NCBI GenBank assembly: GCA_963722585.1
Contig: CAVRNU010000065.1
Coordinates: forward strand, 1 to 64,000
Source of the DNA: KBS-96 sp963722585
GTDB lineage: Bacteria > Acidobacteriota > Terriglobia > Bryobacterales > Bryobacteraceae
Direction of reading: 5' to 3'
Length of the DNA stretch: 64,000 nucleotides
Part shown: positions 36,271-44,818 of the stretch, one piece after another
Position numbering within the stretch: position 1 is the stretch's first letter
Layout: each line of letters begins with the position of its first letter
Translations under genes and position numbers: made by a program
The notes under the pieces: generated by a model
Told to the model about the DNA's origin: nothing
The model's input: the letters and a program-made list of their open reading frames with translations, nothing else
Databases searched by the model: none

Positions 36271-36613
36271 ACTCGCCTCTGAAAATCCTCTTGTTTCGCG
36301 CCAGTCGCAATAGGTCGGCAAGTCTCTCCGCCTCAGCGCGGGCCACTTGGCGTCCTGCCTTCGTCAGGCGGTAGTATCGCCGCCGCTCGTCTCCACGTTT
36401 TATGTCCGCGCGCGGCTCAACCTCTTCGATAAGGCCCTCTTCGAGCAGGCTCTGGACTGAGCTGTATAGCGTACCAGGTCCCAGTCGCATGCGACCGCCG
36501 GTTTGCTCGGCTACCTGCCGCATGATGCCGTAGCCATGCAGATCCTCGCCAGCCAGCGCGAGCAGAATGTGGAAGGCAGCCGAGGGGAGTGGGTTCAACT
36601 TTTGTTTAGGCAT
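36263..36613 (-). CDS. PadR-family transcriptional regulator
   Basis: A 116-residue winged-helix regulator: HILLALAGEDLHGYGIMRQV, GRMRLGPGTLYSSVQSLLEE, GLIEEVEPR and RRRYYRLTKAGRQVARAEAE are the classic PadR wing and recognition regions. It overlaps the downstream S41 protease start by eight bases, so it is translationally coupled and presumably controls that gene and itself. A perfect palindrome lies 12 bases upstream of its start. PadR proteins usually repress and respond to small ligands. Confidence 0.92.
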   Translation of the reverse strand: MPKQKLNPLPSAAFHILLALAGEDLHGYGIMRQVAEQTGGRMRLGPGTLYSSVQSLLEEGLIEEVEPRADIKRGDERRRYYRLTKAGRQVARAEAERLADLLRLARNKRIFRGEYV

Positions 36614-36624
36614 ATACTCGATCT

Positions 36625-36636
36625 TCAGTATACTGA
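36625..36636. promoter_or_regulatory. Perfect 12-bp palindrome, putative PadR operator and -10 region
   Basis: TCAGTATACTGA is a perfect palindrome 12 bases upstream of the PadR start on the minus strand, and contains TATACT, which could act as a -10 element. The position and symmetry suit autorepression by the PadR dimer. Confidence 0.5.
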
Positions 36637-36667
36637 TAAACGACCGTGTTCTGGGAAGTAACGAGGC

Positions 36668-36805
36668 TCACCGCCCACAAGCGCGACCTGACTTCCTTCC
36701 AGGTGAGTTGGCGTGTATAGACTTCCGGGCCGCCATCAAGCCGCCGATATAATTGAGCGCCGCCAGCAAAGCGACTATGGCACCCAGCGGGCTGACAACA
36801 ATCAT
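36668..36805 (-). CDS. Possible 45-residue membrane peptide
   Basis: On the minus strand ATG 36805 opens MIVVSPLGAIVALLAALNYI, continuing GGLMAARK and a short basic tail to TGA 36668. The hydrophobic helix plus basic end looks like a small membrane protein or the C-terminal relic of a larger one. It precedes the PadR/S41 pair on the same strand. No strong ribosome-binding site is seen. Confidence 0.2.
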   Translation of the reverse strand: MIVVSPLGAIVALLAALNYIGGLMAARKSIHANSPGRKSGRACGR

Positions 36806-36853
36806 TGCAACGATTAATCTGTACCTTTTGGCCGATTGTTCGTATATAGATGT

Positions 36854-38269
36854 ATGCGATTTGCAGCCTGTCTCTGCCTCGTCCTGTCCGCTTGGGCCGC
36901 GCCGGACCCCGCAATTCCCACCACTCCGGCCGGAACCGTTCTGTCCGCGTGGCTGGATGCCTTCAACTCGGGCGATCGCGCGCGCCTCGCCAGCTATCTA
37001 GCCAAATACGAACCCGACCACAAATCCGCCGTCGATCAACTGATGAACTTTCGCGATCAGACGGGTGGCTTCACGCTGCTACGAATCGAAAAGAGTGAGC
37101 CGCTGCATCTCGAGGCCTTGGTCAAGGAGCGTGAAGGCAGCAATTTCGCCCTCCTTACGCTCGATGTGACTGGCGCTCAATCCCCCATTGTCAAAGGTCT
37201 CAGGCTTCGCGTGGTTCCCCGGCCCCCGGACCAGCCGGCCGTTCCGCGCCTTTCCTTTGAAGAGGCAGTCAAGGGTCTCGATAGCCAGGCCGCCGAGCTG
37301 GCCTCCAAAGATAAATTCTCAGGTGACGTGCTGGTCGCTCACTCCGGCAAAATCGCATTTCAGAAAGCTTATGGGCTTGCTGATCGCGAGAAACACACCG
37401 CCAATACGCTCGATACCCGTTTTCGCATCGGGTCCATGAATAAGATGTTTACCGCCACCGCGATTCTGCAGCTCGTGGGGAATGGCGAGGTCGATCTCTC
37501 GGCGCCGCTAGGCAAGTATTTGCCGGATTATCCAAACAAAGAGGTGGCCACCAAGGTCACCATCCGCCACCTTCTGACGCACACGGGGGGCACTGGCGAT
37601 ATATTCACACCCGAGTACCAAAAGCATCGGCTCGACACGCGCGAGCTCACGGATTACGTCAAGCTCTACGGTCCCCGAGGATTACAGTTTGAGCCTGGCT
37701 CGAGATGGGCGTACTCCAACTACGGCTTTTTGCTGCTCGGCATTGTGGTTCAGAACGTGTCGGGTATGTCGTATTACGACTATGTCCGCACACACATCTT
37801 TCTCCCGGCCGGTATGCATGGGACCGGTTCACTGCCGGAATCGGAGACCGTCCCGAATCGTTCAGTAGGCTACGTGCGGAAGAATGGCGCCTGGGTGACT
37901 AATGTCGATACGCTGCCGTGGCGCGGAACGTCGGCCGGCGGCGGGTATTCGACGGTCGGAGATCTATTCCGTTTTGCTGAAGCGCTTTCGAGCGGCAAGC
38001 TCATAAAGCCCGAACTCTTCGCGCAAATGACCTCCAAACAGGCGGGCGCCGCTCAGATGCCTGCCGGCGAAGGCTACGGTTTCGGCATGATGGTTTCTGA
38101 AGAGCCACAAGGAAAACGTTTTGGTCATGGCGGCGGAGCGCCCGGCATGAACGGCGAATTGCGTGTTTATACGCGCACAAACACCGTCGTTGTCGTGCTG
38201 GCCAATCTCGATCCGCCTATCGCCTCACGCCTGGCCGACTTCTTCGACGAACGCATGCCCATCAACTGA
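36854..38269 (+). CDS. Exported beta-lactamase-family serine hydrolase
   Basis: A 471-residue protein starting at ATG 36854 with a signal peptide (MRFAACLCLVLSAWAA). Residues about 20-130 form a small cone-like domain (SAWLDAFNSGDRARLASYL). The rest is a class C beta-lactamase/DD-peptidase fold with a complete active site: Ser194 and Lys197 in RIGSMNKMFTATAILQLV, Tyr287 in WAYSNYGFLLLG and His425 in FGHGGGAPGMNG. It would be a periplasmic esterase, amidase or D-aminopeptidase; clinical beta-lactam resistance cannot be claimed. It provides a direct contrast to the motif-less relative at 25124-26371. Confidence 0.88.
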   Translation: MRFAACLCLVLSAWAAPDPAIPTTPAGTVLSAWLDAFNSGDRARLASYLAKYEPDHKSAVDQLMNFRDQTGGFTLLRIEKSEPLHLEALVKEREGSNFALLTLDVTGAQSPIVKGLRLRVVPRPPDQPAVPRLSFEEAVKGLDSQAAELASKDKFSGDVLVAHSGKIAFQKAYGLADREKHTANTLDTRFRIGSMNKMFTATAILQLVGNGEVDLSAPLGKYLPDYPNKEVATKVTIRHLLTHTGGTGDIFTPEYQKHRLDTRELTDYVKLYGPRGLQFEPGSRWAYSNYGFLLLGIVVQNVSGMSYYDYVRTHIFLPAGMHGTGSLPESETVPNRSVGYVRKNGAWVTNVDTLPWRGTSAGGGYSTVGDLFRFAEALSSGKLIKPELFAQMTSKQAGAAQMPAGEGYGFGMMVSEEPQGKRFGHGGGAPGMNGELRVYTRTNTVVVVLANLDPPIASRLADFFDERMPIN

Positions 38270-38391
38270 CCCCGCCATCTGGCAGAGTTCACTCTGCCCG
38301 CACCGTTACTGTGGATCTCTCTGATTGCTCTGTCCGGTCGCGTGGCCTACTCGCCGATCTCCTCCATAGCCTAACGTTGTATAGTGATGCT

Positions 38392-38724
38392 ATGGAAGAC
38401 GGCCCCGATATTCCGCCCGGTACACTGTACATGCTGATCCTCAAGACGTTGGCACGCCGGGGGCCAACGCATGGTTATGGCATAGCGCAGCATATCCGGC
38501 AAGTGTCGGAAGACGTCCTACGCGTCGAAGAAGGTTCGCTCTACCCTGCTCTTCAACGCATGCTCATCAAGGGTTGGGTGGTCGCCGAATGGAAGCAGTC
38601 CGAAAATAATCGGCGGGCGCGGTTTTACAAATTGACGCCCGAGGGACGCAAACAGCTCGGCCGTGAACTTCGCGAGTTCGATGTGGTGATGGGGGCAATC
38701 GCACGCGTGATCGAGGCTGTATGA
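38392..38724 (+). CDS. PadR-family transcriptional regulator coupled to a permease
   Basis: A 110-residue regulator. ATG 38392 is preferred to the upstream in-frame start because the conserved fold begins there (MEDGPDIPPGTLYMLILKTL, GPTHGYGIAQHIRQ, VEEGSLYPALQRMLIKGWVV, RRARFYKLTPEGRKQL). A short inverted repeat ATAG-tgatg-CTAT overlaps the start codon region (38381-38393) and might be its operator. The TGA overlaps the permease ATG by four bases, so regulator and permease form one translation-coupled unit. Confidence 0.9.
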   Translation: MEDGPDIPPGTLYMLILKTLARRGPTHGYGIAQHIRQVSEDVLRVEEGSLYPALQRMLIKGWVVAEWKQSENNRRARFYKLTPEGRKQLGRELREFDVVMGAIARVIEAV

Positions 38725-41429
38725 ATAAGCTTCTGCGAAAAATCCAGTATCTGTTACATCGGGCCAGATTCGAGCGCGAGCTAGACGAAGAGATGCGTCA
38801 TCACCTTGCACTCAGCGCGGAAGAGCAGGGAACAGTCGAAGCCGCCAGGCGGCAGTTTGGGAACATCACTTCGATTAAGGAGCGGAGCCGCGCTATGTGG
38901 ACATGGACACTCTGGGAACAGTTCGCCCAGGATATTCGCTACGGCCTGCGGTCGATGGCGGCCAATCCAGGTTTCACCACCGTGGCTGTGCTGTTGCTCG
39001 CGCTGGGCATCGGAGCAAATGCGGCCATCTACAGCTTCATGGACGCGATTATGATGCGCGCTCTACCCGTTCGGCACCCGGAGCAACTGGTGATCCTCAA
39101 CTGGCATACGAAAGACTTCCCCGCTGTTTCGCACAGCTTCAGCGGTAACGCCTATCGGGCCCCCAAGACCGGCTTCACCAGCGGAAATTTTCCTTTCCAC
39201 GCGTTTGAACTGTTGCGTGAAAGGGATGACGTGTTCTCAAAGGTGTTCGCATTTGCGGGCATCGGCCGGCTCATTGTGGAGTCGCAGGGCCGCGCCGAAA
39301 TTGCCGGTGGCGAGCTCGTATCAGGCACTTTTTACAGCGATCTTGGCGTGCGTCCAGCCCTGGGACGGCTGATCGATGTAGACGACGATCGCGTTGGGGC
39401 TAACGTGGCGGTGATCAGCTACGCCTGGTGGCAGGGGCGCTTCGCGGCGAGCTCAAAAGTAATCGGACAATCGATCGTGATTAATAGCAAGCCATTCACG
39501 ATCATCGGGGTTTCTGCGCCCGAATTCTTCGGAGTCAATCCTGGCGGCGCGCCCGAGATTTTCATGCCGATCCATGCGGCTGGCCTATTAGGCTCTGACG
39601 ATCGGCGTTTTCTTGACACGAATTTCTATTGGGTCGAGATAATGGGCCGATTGAAGGCCGGAATCAATATCCGACGAGCCCAGGCCATGCTTGCACCGCA
39701 ATTCGACCAGTTTGAAGCCAGCACCGCTACAAATAACAAAGAACGGGCGGATTTGCCGGAATTGCTCCTCGAAGAAGGTGGCTCCGGCATCGATTCGCTT
39801 CGGCGGCAATACTCGAAACCGCTCTTCGTGCTGATGACGATGGTTGGGCTCCTTCTTATCCTGGCCTGTGCGAATACAGCCAATTTGCTGTTGGCTCGCG
39901 CAACCGCGCGGAGGCGAGAGATGGCGACGCGGCTAAGTCTGGGCGCGAGCAGACCACGGGTGATCCGGCAGCTGTTGACCGAAAGCGTACTGTTAGCTGC
40001 AACGGGCGGGCTGCTAGGGATATGGATCGCAACTTTTGGAATCCGCTTCATAACGTGGCTGCTGGCGAACGGACGCGATCACTTCACATTGCACGCAGGC
40101 ATCAACGGGCAGGTTCTCGGTTTTACGCTGTGCCTTGCGCTATTGACGGGCATCTTGTTTGGATTCGCCCCGGCGCTACAGGCAACCAAGGTGGACCTGA
40201 CGCCCGCACTGAGGGAAGCAAGGTCCAGCGTTTCAAGGCGGGGCCGTCTAGGTTTGAGCGATGCCCTGGTGGTCTCCCAAATTGCGGCTTCCCTGTTGCT
40301 GGTTATCGGCGCCGGTCTCTTTGTTCGTACCCTGTCGACCCTCGAGTCCGTAGAGCTGGGCTTTAACCGCAACCATGTGCTCCTCTTTGCGGTGATGCCC
40401 AAGCAGGCTGGATACAAGGATGAGCAGATTGTCGGACTTTTCAAAGAACTGCGGAATCGCTTCAGCGCCATTCCCGGCGTGCGCAGTGCCACGCTCTCAG
40501 ACGGCGCGTTGGTCAATGAAGGCATCTCAAGGACTGGCCTCAGAATTCCAGGCATCATAACGAAGACCAGCCACGGGAATGCAACTCCGGTAATGAATGT
40601 TGGCCCTTCTTTCTTCACAACCATGCAGATTCCCATACTGCGCGGCCGCGAAATTGGAGAACAAGACACGATCGGATCGCCGCCCGTAGCAGTCGTCAAC
40701 GAGATCTTTGCGAAGAATTACTTTGGAAGCGAGAATCCGCTTGGCCGCCGGATCGGACTCGGTGGAGATGGCGGAAAATTCGATGAGTTCGAGATTGTTG
40801 GGATCGCCAAAGCAGCGCGCTACAACTCTCTCAAGGGGGACATTCCGCCGCTTGTCTATCCTTCTTACGCGCAGAACCGCAAGGTTCTCAACCAGATGAT
40901 CTTTGAATTGCGCACGGTTACTGATCCGCTCAGTTTCGTGCGCCCGGTGCGTGAGATTGTTCATGAAGTTAGCCCGAGGATTCCGGTTTTCAGTGTCACT
41001 ACGCAATCAGCGCAAATCGAGGAGACGATCGGGCAGGAGCGCACCTTCGCGGAACTGTGCACGTGTTTTGGCGTGCTCGCGCTGGCGATCGCCTCGATGG
41101 GTCTATACGGCACAATGGCCTATGCAGTCGCAAGACGCACAAACGAGATCGGAATCCGCATGGCGCTAGGAGCTGAGCGCGGGCGAATCATCCGGATGGT
41201 GTTGAGAGAAGTGTTTGCGCTGACGACCGCTGGTCTTGCAATCGGACTTGCCGTCGCCTGGGCAGCCTCTCGATTCGTGGAATCGTTCTTGTATGGTGTA
41301 AAACGTAACGATCCGCAGTCGGTGCTGATCTCGATGCTCATTCTGATTGCTGCTGCGTCGGTGGCAGGCTACGTTCCCGCGTGGAAGGCATCGCGGATCG
41401 ATCCAATGGCGGCTTTGCGCCACGAATAG
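38721..41429 (+). CDS. Orphan MacB-like ABC permease (ADOP family) with prefix domain, copy 3
   Basis: A 902-residue permease beginning with a cytoplasmic prefix of about 70 residues (FERELDEEMRHHLALSAEEQ, AARRQFGNITSIKERSRAM). First helix NPGFTTVAVLLLALGIGANA, central block LILACANTANLLLARATARR, C-terminal block MAYAVARRTNEIGIRMALGA and final signature SRIDPMAALRHE all match the family. No ATPase is encoded nearby. It is translationally coupled to PadR. The YVTN-propeller gene follows after 34 bp and may be co-transcribed. Confidence 0.88.
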   Translation: MNKLLRKIQYLLHRARFERELDEEMRHHLALSAEEQGTVEAARRQFGNITSIKERSRAMWTWTLWEQFAQDIRYGLRSMAANPGFTTVAVLLLALGIGANAAIYSFMDAIMMRALPVRHPEQLVILNWHTKDFPAVSHSFSGNAYRAPKTGFTSGNFPFHAFELLRERDDVFSKVFAFAGIGRLIVESQGRAEIAGGELVSGTFYSDLGVRPALGRLIDVDDDRVGANVAVISYAWWQGRFAASSKVIGQSIVINSKPFTIIGVSAPEFFGVNPGGAPEIFMPIHAAGLLGSDDRRFLDTNFYWVEIMGRLKAGINIRRAQAMLAPQFDQFEASTATNNKERADLPELLLEEGGSGIDSLRRQYSKPLFVLMTMVGLLLILACANTANLLLARATARRREMATRLSLGASRPRVIRQLLTESVLLAATGGLLGIWIATFGIRFITWLLANGRDHFTLHAGINGQVLGFTLCLALLTGILFGFAPALQATKVDLTPALREARSSVSRRGRLGLSDALVVSQIAASLLLVIGAGLFVRTLSTLESVELGFNRNHVLLFAVMPKQAGYKDEQIVGLFKELRNRFSAIPGVRSATLSDGALVNEGISRTGLRIPGIITKTSHGNATPVMNVGPSFFTTMQIPILRGREIGEQDTIGSPPVAVVNEIFAKNYFGSENPLGRRIGLGGDGGKFDEFEIVGIAKAARYNSLKGDIPPLVYPSYAQNRKVLNQMIFELRTVTDPLSFVRPVREIVHEVSPRIPVFSVTTQSAQIEETIGQERTFAELCTCFGVLALAIASMGLYGTMAYAVARRTNEIGIRMALGAERGRIIRMVLREVFALTTAGLAIGLAVAWAASRFVESFLYGVKRNDPQSVLISMLILIAAASVAGYVPAWKASRIDPMAALRHE

Positions 41430-41463
41430 GACCATGATGATGGTACGCCAGTAGCGAACGATA

Positions 41464-42495
41464 ATGAGCAAGTATATGGTTATCAGAAAGCTTGTTCTGA
41501 ACTTAGCCGCTGCGACAGTCGTGCTGGCGCAATCTCCGTCAATGTACCGCATCACGCACACTTACCTGTTGGGCGGAGACGGCGGGTGGGATTACATTAT
41601 TCCCGATCCACCAAATCATCGCTTATTCATTGCTCGACAAAACCGCTTGATGATTGTCGATGAAGATGACGGCAGGCTGACCGGTGAAGTCACAGGCATC
41701 AACGGGGCGCATGGAACAGCGGTGGCCTATGGGACCGGACACGGATTTGCGACCTCCGGTAATGACCAGTCGGTGGTCATGTTCGATCTGAAGACTCTGA
41801 AGACTTTGGGCCGAATACCAGCCGCCGAAGATGCCGATGCGATAGTTTTCGACGGCGCGTCTAATCGCGTTCTCACACTGAATGGAGATGCTCACTCCTC
41901 GACGGTGATCGACGCAAAAACGGGGACCTTGATCACAAACATTCCGCTCGGCGGCAAACCGGAAAATGGGGTGTCCGCCGGCGATGGCAAGGTGTATGCC
42001 AACATCACAGACACGAGTGAGGTAGTGGAGATCGATGCCAAGACAGCGACGGTGACGCGGCGCTGGCCCACTGCTCCGTGCAAACAACCTGTGCCCATGG
42101 CCATCGACAAGGCCAATCATCGGCTGTTCAGCGGATGCCGCAGCGGCGTAATGGCGGTCTCCGATTATCAGGCCGGCAAGGTTGTCGCAACGTTACCGAT
42201 TGGTATGGGTGTGGACGGGGCCGGATACGATCCGGCATTCGGCGATGCGTTTGCGTCGAATGCGGATGGCACGCTCACAGTGATCCACCAGGAGGGCCCG
42301 GACCGGTATCACGTCGCACAGAATTTGCAGACGCCACAAGGCTCACGAAACATGGGACTCGACTTTACGAATCACCGGGTTTTTGTTGTGTCGGCCAAAT
42401 TCGGACCGGCGCCGGCAGGAAGCAGACGAAGAGGGCCGGTGCTGCCCGGATCATTCTCGTTGATGGTGATCGAACGCGGCGCAGCGGCGCGCTGA
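41464..42495 (+). CDS. Secreted YVTN-type beta-propeller protein
   Basis: A 343-residue protein with a signal peptide (VIRKLVLNLAAATVVLAQS) and a series of roughly 45-residue propeller blades: NHRLFIARQNRLMIVDEDDG, SVVMFDLKTLKTLGRIPAAE, STVIDAKTGTLITNIPLGGK, NHRLFSGCRSGVMAVSDYQA and NHRVFVVSAKFGPAP. These match the YVTN/40-residue repeat family of periplasmic or surface proteins with binding roles. No catalytic site is recognised. It follows the orphan permease and may be its cargo or partner; that is only context. Confidence 0.8.
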   Translation: MSKYMVIRKLVLNLAAATVVLAQSPSMYRITHTYLLGGDGGWDYIIPDPPNHRLFIARQNRLMIVDEDDGRLTGEVTGINGAHGTAVAYGTGHGFATSGNDQSVVMFDLKTLKTLGRIPAAEDADAIVFDGASNRVLTLNGDAHSSTVIDAKTGTLITNIPLGGKPENGVSAGDGKVYANITDTSEVVEIDAKTATVTRRWPTAPCKQPVPMAIDKANHRLFSGCRSGVMAVSDYQAGKVVATLPIGMGVDGAGYDPAFGDAFASNADGTLTVIHQEGPDRYHVAQNLQTPQGSRNMGLDFTNHRVFVVSAKFGPAPAGSRRRGPVLPGSFSLMVIERGAAAR

Positions 42496-42544
42496 GATAA
42501 CCGCGCTCGTGGGATGTTTGGGTTAGGGGAACTATGATGAGGTC

Positions 42545-42619
42545 ATGGGTCCCGGCCTAAAGCCGATTTCCATTCTTGCGGCCCACGATCATCCGATATT
42601 TCATCAAGGAATCGCGGAC
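42545..42619 (+). pseudogene. 5' remnant of a NarL-type response regulator gene
   Basis: The 25 codons from ATG 42545 read MGPGLKPISILAAHDHPIFH and QGIAD, matching the start of the intact regulator at 47954 (MNPVLKPIRILAVDDHPIFR, QGIAG) at both protein and DNA level. The homology then stops and the frame runs without interruption into the lipoprotein leader. It is the stump of a second copy of the response regulator left by a deletion or duplication junction, not a functional receiver domain: the first acidic-pocket Asp is already His. Confidence 0.75.
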
Positions 42620-43693
42620 GTGTGCCAACTGCGTTTCACAGCCATGCTGCTCCTGTTCGTGATGTGCCTTGCGCTGGCCGGTTGCCATCAGAGCACCAAG
42701 CGAGACGTCGAAGCGAAAATCTCTTTTACGCAAGTGCCCCAATGGAGTACGGGAGATCAGAATGAGCACGACGTAATTGAAGGAAGCGTGCGAGGCACGC
42801 GGCGAGGGCAGCGGATGGTCCTCTATTCCAAATGCGGGAACTTGTGGTGGTTGCAGCCCTTGCTGGCTTCTCCTTTTACGGCCATTTTGCCCGACAAAGC
42901 CTGGCGGAACGAAGTACATTTCGGCACCGAATACGCTGCCCTGCTGGTTGATCCTTCGTACCACCCGGCTGCAGTCTTGCGCCGACTGCCGGCGCGTGGA
43001 GGTGCCGTGGCGCAAGTCGCTGTTGCGCGCGGGCAGGAAAAATCGTCCTCTTTCTTCATCCAATTCAGCGGCTTCACGTGGCGAGTCCGCTGGAAGCCGA
43101 GCGACCGCGGCGGCACCAGCAATCCATACAACCCCAACAATGTTTATACAGACCGCGCGGGGGCGCTTCACCTCGATATCATCAACCGAGATCAGCGCTG
43201 GACTTGTTCGGAGGTGAATCTAATCCGTAGCCTGGGTTATGGCACATATTCGTTCACGGTCGAAGACACTTCCAGCCTGGAGCCGGCAGTTGTCTTCGGC
43301 ATGTTCACCTGGGATTTTTCAACCGATCAGCAGAACAATCGTGAGTTCGACATCAACATTACCCGTTGGGGCGACCCGGACAACAGGAATGCGGAGTTTA
43401 CCCTGCAGCCTACCTTTCTTTCCAGTAACGTTTCTCGCTTCATCGCACCCGCCGGCAAACTAATACATACAATTGTCTGGGAGCCTGGCCGGGTCACAAT
43501 GATTACCTCGCGCGCATCCGCACCCGCTGGCGGGTCTGAAATAGCCAGGCACGTGTTTACGTCAGAAGTTCCGACACCCGGATTTGAGTCGGTCCGTATG
43601 ACTTTGTATGTTTACTCGAACCCAAAGCGAAGGTCGTCTGGTCTTCAGCATCGCACCGAAGTCGTTGTGGACCGGTTTCAGTACTTGCCTTAG
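42620..43693 (+). CDS. GH16-like (concanavalin-fold) lipoprotein, copy 1
   Basis: The start is placed at GTG 42620 because the paralogue's ATG corresponds to CTG here; the longer frame from 42545 would fuse a response-regulator stump in front of the signal peptide. The lipobox is LALAGC. Residues about 25-140 are an Ig-like beta domain (KISFTQVPQWSTGDQNEHDV). The C-terminal about 210 residues resemble a GH16-type jelly roll (RDQRWTCSEVNLIRSLGYGT, VVFGMFTWDF, REFDINITRWGDPDN). In place of the GH16 catalytic ExDxxE the sequence has EFDINI, so the second Glu is missing and hydrolysis is doubtful. It is about 88% identical to copy 2 by eye. Confidence 0.7.
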   Translation: MCQLRFTAMLLLFVMCLALAGCHQSTKRDVEAKISFTQVPQWSTGDQNEHDVIEGSVRGTRRGQRMVLYSKCGNLWWLQPLLASPFTAILPDKAWRNEVHFGTEYAALLVDPSYHPAAVLRRLPARGGAVAQVAVARGQEKSSSFFIQFSGFTWRVRWKPSDRGGTSNPYNPNNVYTDRAGALHLDIINRDQRWTCSEVNLIRSLGYGTYSFTVEDTSSLEPAVVFGMFTWDFSTDQQNNREFDINITRWGDPDNRNAEFTLQPTFLSSNVSRFIAPAGKLIHTIVWEPGRVTMITSRASAPAGGSEIARHVFTSEVPTPGFESVRMTLYVYSNPKRRSSGLQHRTEVVVDRFQYLP

Positions 43694-43717
43694 CTTGCTG
43701 AAAGTCCGGGCTATCTG

Positions 43718-44794
43718 ATGGGGCGCCAAATGCGTTCCGCGGCCATGCTGCTCCTGTTAGCGATGTGTGTTGCGCTCGCCGGTTGCCATCAGGGCACAAA
43801 GCGAGATGTTGAAGCGAAAATCTCGTTTACGCAGGTGCCCCAATGGAATACCGGGGATCAGGATGAGACAGACATTATTGAAGGAACCGTGCGCGGGGCA
43901 CGGCAAGGACAGCGGATGGTCATCTATTCCGAGTGCGGGAACTTGTGGTGGTTGCAGCCCGTGCTGGCTTCCCCTTTTACGGCCATTTCGCCCGACAAAG
44001 TCTGGCGGAACGAAGCACATCTCGGTACCGAATACGCGGCCCTGCTGGTTGATTCTTCGTACCACCCGGCTGCAGTCTTGCGCCGACTGCCAGCGCGTGG
44101 AGGGGCCGTAGCGCAAGTCGCTGTTGCGCGTGGGCCGGAAAAATCATCATCCTTCTTCATCCAATTCAGCGGCTTCACGTGGCGAGTCCACTGGAAGCCG
44201 AGCGATCGCGGCGGCACCAGCAATCCTTACGATGCCAACAATGTTTATACAGACCGAGCCGGGGCGCTTCATCTTCAGATTGTCAATCGGGATCAGCGCT
44301 GGACCTGTTCGGAAGTAAACCTGACGCGCAGCTTGGGTTATGGCACATATTCGTTCACAGTCGAAGACACTTCCAGCCTCGAGCCGCCAGTTGTCTTCGG
44401 CATGTTCACCTGGGATTATTCGACCGATCAGCAGAACAACCGTGAATTCGACATCAACATTAGCCGTTGGGGCGATCCGGACAACAGGAACGCGGAGTTT
44501 ACCCTGCAGCCTACCTTTCTTCCGAGTAACGTTTCTCGCTTCGTTGCGCCCGCCGGCAAACTAAGACATACAATTGTCTGGGAGCCTGGCCGGATCACAA
44601 TGATTAGTTCACGGGCTTCGGCATCTCCTCGAGCGCCTGCGATATCCAGGCATGTGTTTACGTCAGAAGTTCCGACAGCCGGAGCTGAATCAGTCCGTAT
44701 GGTTTTGTATGTTTACTGGAACCCAAAGCGAAGGTCGTCTGGTCTTCAGCGTCGCGCCGAAGTCGTTGTGGACCGGTTTCAGTACTTGCCTTAG
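43718..44794 (+). CDS. GH16-like (concanavalin-fold) lipoprotein, copy 2
   Basis: A 358-residue lipoprotein (MRSAAMLLLLAMCVALAGC) starting at ATG 43718 or 43730. Its domain layout equals copy 1: a beta-rich N-domain ending SFFIQFSGFTWRVHWKPSD and a jelly roll with SEVNLTRSLGYGTYSFTVED and REFDINISRWGDPDNRNAEF, again without the second catalytic Glu. The 3' ends of both copies and the 24-bp spacers behind them are almost identical, so the pair arose by tandem duplication of a unit of about 1.1 kb. The histidine kinase follows directly. The lipoproteins may sense or bind a carbohydrate for the propeller kinase; this is inference from position. Confidence 0.78.
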   Translation: MGRQMRSAAMLLLLAMCVALAGCHQGTKRDVEAKISFTQVPQWNTGDQDETDIIEGTVRGARQGQRMVIYSECGNLWWLQPVLASPFTAISPDKVWRNEAHLGTEYAALLVDSSYHPAAVLRRLPARGGAVAQVAVARGPEKSSSFFIQFSGFTWRVHWKPSDRGGTSNPYDANNVYTDRAGALHLQIVNRDQRWTCSEVNLTRSLGYGTYSFTVEDTSSLEPPVVFGMFTWDYSTDQQNNREFDINISRWGDPDNRNAEFTLQPTFLPSNVSRFVAPAGKLRHTIVWEPGRITMISSRASASPRAPAISRHVFTSEVPTAGAESVRMVLYVYWNPKRRSSGLQRRAEVVVDRFQYLP

Positions 44795-44818
44795 CTTGCT
44801 GAAAGTCTCGGCCATCTG

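Noticed and set aside
36606..36914. A 102-codon minus-strand frame upstream of PadR
   Set aside because: It runs through the PadR promoter palindrome and has no coherent protein pattern; a 45-codon frame in another phase is the only plausible coding content there.
42545..43693. A genuine receiver-lipoprotein fusion protein
   Set aside because: Only 25 residues of receiver sequence are present, the acidic pocket is altered, and the fusion would bury a lipoprotein signal peptide; a duplication relic explains it better.
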